Assembly: GCF_030463565.1 (NCBI RefSeq)
Contig: NC_134676.1
Coordinates: 2,900,001 to 2,964,000, forward strand
Origin: Pelecanus crispus
Taxonomy: Eukaryota; Chordata; Aves; Pelecaniformes; Pelecanidae
Length of the DNA: 64,000 nucleotides
Direction of reading: 5' to 3'
A program made the position numbers and the translations under genes. Shown one piece after another: positions 60,602 through 64,000 of this stretch. Position 1 is the first letter of the stretch. Every line of letters starts with the position of its first letter. The notes below the pieces were generated by a model. That model searched no databases and was not told the DNA's origin. It saw nothing but the letters and a program-made list of their open reading frames with translations.

Positions 60602-63600
60602 CTTTTCCCGGTCCTCATCACCTCATCCAGCAAAAGCAAATTCTCCAAAAGAATTCAGCTGAAAAGGAAAAAAGATTAATATTTTTTTTTAAACCAGAAG
60701 GTTACATCTTTCTACCTTTGTGGTGTTGGGCCACCGGTAAGAGTACGAAACAGAAGGGAAAAGGTGCATGAAGTACCATATCCACTGCAAAACGCAATAT
60801 ATTTTTGCTAAATAAGTGGGGTGTTTGGCAAGGTGCTGGTGTGCTACCGCAGCTACTCTGGTAAGAACTAAGAATGATGGAAATTTTTCAAAATTGTTAT
60901 ATTGCCATACCAAAATTTCCTGCTCGCACTATTAAGTCATTTATAGTCACTTCCACATCCTTAAGAAGATCTCAGGGATGAAAAGCAATGTAAAATGCTG
61001 CTATATTTGTCATCCTTTCCTGGGTAGATGTAATTGAAGCCTCTTCACACCAGGATTCGCTGAGTGAGTTGCAAATTATCTATTTCGAGAGTTTTCGAAG
61101 CGTTAGGGGTGGGAGACGAGAGCTCCAGTTCCACGGGGAGCACGTCCCGTGCAGGACTCGCGGACCACAGTGCAGCAAAGCCACGTGCTCACAGGCTGCC
61201 TACGCCGGCCTCTGTGCTGGCAAGCTACGCGCCAGCGCTTGCCCTCCCTCTCCAAGGTGTATCATTTTAAAAAAATAAACCGTTAAATAATTCGCAATTT
61301 GTAAGCACGGTCTCTTCCCCCCTTGGCGCTTGCAGAACCAGCTGCAGCCCCTCATCCAGGGAGACGATTCGCTCAAATACGTGGATGAAAGCTGCAAAAC
61401 GTTAATGCCGAGCACCAAGCAGTATAATTTTCCCATTTCCCCTCGGCTGCGTAACGACAAATAAGTCGTCTAAATAGAATACGTTCAATTTCCTTCCACC
61501 GGCAATAGCCCTGGTTTGCTTTCAAGGCATGCCATGAACCGCACCCCATTGGGATGCCATCACGGATGCGGCGTTTTAAGCATCTTTTCAACAGGCAGCT
61601 GTCTTTCGAGACAAAATGTTGTTTTTAAGAGTGGAGGTGAAAAGCTGTTGGGAAATTTGGCGCAATCCTTCACCGTATTTCAAAAGCAGGTATGAGCAAA
61701 CTGCAAATTCAACGAGGAAATCCCCACCGATGACACTGCAGCTGGGTTACAGGGGAGTGTCATTAATTCACTTCTGTAGCAGGTATGAAATCTGAAAGGA
61801 TCTGAATTAGGTATCTTAAAAAAGTACCGGACGCGTCGCGGTAACTCGCTGTGTTTACACACGCGTCTGTTTTGAGGTTCATAAAGCAATCATTGCGATG
61901 CCTGGGATCTGGGGTGACCACCAGGTAGGTGCTTCACGGAGGAAGATGCCGAGCTGCTCCCTCGTATTTATCCAAACCCCAACAGCTCCAGCAACAATTA
62001 GTCCTGGGAAGGACCTTCGTAGGCCATTAAGGTGATTTTGAAAGGCTGCAGGGATACCACGTCCAACAAAATGGTGCTTTTTCCGACCACCTACAGTCCT
62101 TTGAACACCAACGTTTTTCAAGTATCAAATGCTGGTGCTAGCAGGATCAATTTAACATGTTGTGGTTTAGCATCCGTCCCCGCCCACCTCCCCAAAAATG
62201 TGACTTTGATCAAATTTCTGCAACTTGTTCTACCTCATATCCCAATCAATATGTTTTTATTATTAATAAAAAATGCATTAAGTTGTTCTAGTGACTGTGT
62301 GCCAAACCACCGATCTCAGCGAGACCTGGATCAGTCCTACCACCTCACCAGAAATTGGATTTCTAGAATGAAGCCATCCGCGGTAAATAATTAATATCCT
62401 TTTCCTTATAAATGAACATAATTCAGTAAGAGCAAATTATTTTAAAGGTCTGTTAAAAACAAAACAAAAAAAACAAACAAACAAAAAAAAAAAAGAAAAA
62501 TGCCACCTCTAGCATCAAGGATCCCTTTCCCAGCTGGATTTAAGAGCCCAGACTCAAGCTCGAGCTCTCCATCCTCGACACCGACTGCAGCACACGCAGA
62601 GCAGCTAACCGTTTTTGTGCTGGAGGTAACTTATTTCTCAAGCGTTTTTTGCAAGCTCGTGCAGATCTTGGCAGAAGGAAGATTTACCCTCGCTCCCTCT
62701 GCTCAGCGCTCATCCATTCGGTTAGCAGCTACACACGTAAAATGCAGGAACATCTCTGCTGTTACAAAACTCTTCACGTCTTATTTCCTTCCTCCTCCTC
62801 TTTCCCGTAACGTAAAAAGCTTCTTTCACAGTAGCAAGTCCCTCCGCTAGTACCAGCTAAAAAAGGAACCAAACTTAGAGGAACACTTCCAGGAAAGCAG
62901 AAGAATTTTTAAAATAAGTTATTCAAAACTAGGGAAAAAAAAAAAAATCATTTACATACCCAGAACTTGTTGAAACACCCTCACGGTCCCTACGGGACCA
63001 GCCCAGAGTCCTTTACCTGCTGTCAGACAAAATACTCTTGGGCAAATATATTTTAATGCAAAGGAATTTTGGTCGCTGGTAATTAACAAATGGTTAATGG
63101 GAAGATAAACTCATTGAGAAAACAGACAATTTATGGTCCGAATTTTTCTGTCCTTACTGGCGCACATGTCCCCATTAATTTAATTCACGTCTCACTAGCA
63201 GTCAGATTTATGAAGTAATTTAGTATCCAGACTTAGAGAGAAGGGTGGACCACGGTAAGCAAAGACACATGGGTCTGCTAAGAAAGAGACAACAATAACT
63301 GGATTACAAATACTGAAACATATTAAATTGAAAATATAGGAATTTCACATAACCCCGGCACTAAACGTACCCTCTTTCACCAACGTACCAAAAAGAACTG
63401 TTTTTAAAAATGACAGCCATACAGTTAGTCCGGCCTTCAATATAGACCAGGCAACTTTTAGCTTTTCTTCCGCAGCTCAGATGAAACGAGCAGTTCCTCC
63501 CTTGAGTGTCCATCCAAAATGAATTGCCATAAAAAAAATGCACTAACACATCAACTCTGTGCAACAAAGTCCCCAGACCTAATACACCAAGACGACCCGG

Positions 63601-64000
63601 CCCGCTGCTTCCATTTGATACCCTCTTCCCCTTGCTCTTCTTTATCCAAATTGACCCGTTCTTATTTAGGATTTGGATCCTGAAATGTATTTAGGATGTA
63701 GCTATATGGTAGGACCGACCCAATGTATCAGCTCACTACTGCTAAAAAGCAGGGTCCCGAGCAGCTCCCCGTTTCTGGCCAAGCACTTCTGCACCCTCCT
63801 TCGTTCAGCCCTTGTACAAGTCGTGCAGCAAGACAGCTCGCTAGTCAACTCGGTAATCCAGCCGAAAATTCGCCCAGCGGCCGTTGTCTTGCAGGCTAGC
63901 CAGAACCAGTGGTTGTTTAGCCAGGCAAGCACTGGCCCGGCATGCTGAGCCGGACCACGGGGGCACCGGGACGGTGGGGCACGGGGCTGGGAGCCCGTGC
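60602..64000. other. Upstream of SMAD4, nothing recognised
   Basis: Mixed AT-rich sequence with A-rich tracts (for example 62461-62499). In other vertebrates ELAC1 lies upstream of SMAD4, but I see no ELAC1 exon here. Open frames up to 120 codons show no known domain. Confidence 0.5.

Noticed and set aside
60602-64000. Possible ELAC1 exons, expected next to SMAD4 by synteny
   Set aside because: No metallo-beta-lactamase motif (HxHxDH) or other ELAC1 segment could be found in the translations.

Overview
This is a 64 kb piece of a vertebrate nuclear genome, almost certainly avian. The evidence is two intron-containing vertebrate genes, CpG-island promoters, and several CR1 LINE fragments ending in the ATTCTATG-type tail typical of birds and other sauropsids. 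The two genes are MEX3C on the + strand and SMAD4 on the - strand. They converge tail to tail, the same relative arrangement I know from mammalian 18q. I cannot name the species from the sequence.

Layout. 1-3170: intergenic, nothing recognised. 3171-4815: a local tandem duplication (period about 827 bp) carrying CR1 3' ends and abutting the MEX3C promoter. 4880-6560: MEX3C CpG island and first exon, coding 5301-5962, with an apparent 1-base frameshift at an 8-C run. 5963-20251: a 14.3 kb intron with homopolymer tracts and a 23-bp minisatellite. 20252-21477: second coding exon, followed by a 3' UTR to about 23395. 23396-30540: intergenic, GC-rich in parts, with three - strand CR1 copies. 30540-35524: SMAD4 3' UTR, with a well supported proximal end near 34375 and a possible distal end near 30545. 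35525-49670: eleven coding exons of SMAD4, all with GT/AG boundaries. 49671-59227: SMAD4 intron 1. 59228 to about 59650: SMAD4 noncoding exon 1 in a CpG island with NRF1-type palindromes and a (CAA/CAG)n tract. 59883-60601: a GC-flanked minisatellite of about 15-16 bp monomers. 60602-64000: no gene recognised.

MEX3C is a two-KH-domain RNA-binding protein with a C-terminal RING finger, an E3 ligase acting on mRNA stability. SMAD4 is the common mediator of TGF-beta/BMP signalling. They are neighbours by conserved synteny, not members of one pathway. Every SMAD4 exon length except two equals the human length as I know it. The two exceptions differ by whole codons, giving a 551-residue product. 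Removing one C from exon 1 of MEX3C gives a 628-residue product in frame through both exons.

I found no evidence of a wholly new biological system. The items most worth checking are the MEX3C frameshift, the double-tailed CR1 present in three copies, the SMAD4 5' leader (CAA/CAG repeat, NRF1 palindromes, upstream ORF), the minisatellite beside the SMAD4 promoter, and the convergent poly(A) signals near 30.5 kb. Exon boundaries were set by reading splice sites by eye and comparing with remembered vertebrate family sequences. No alignment or database search was run.
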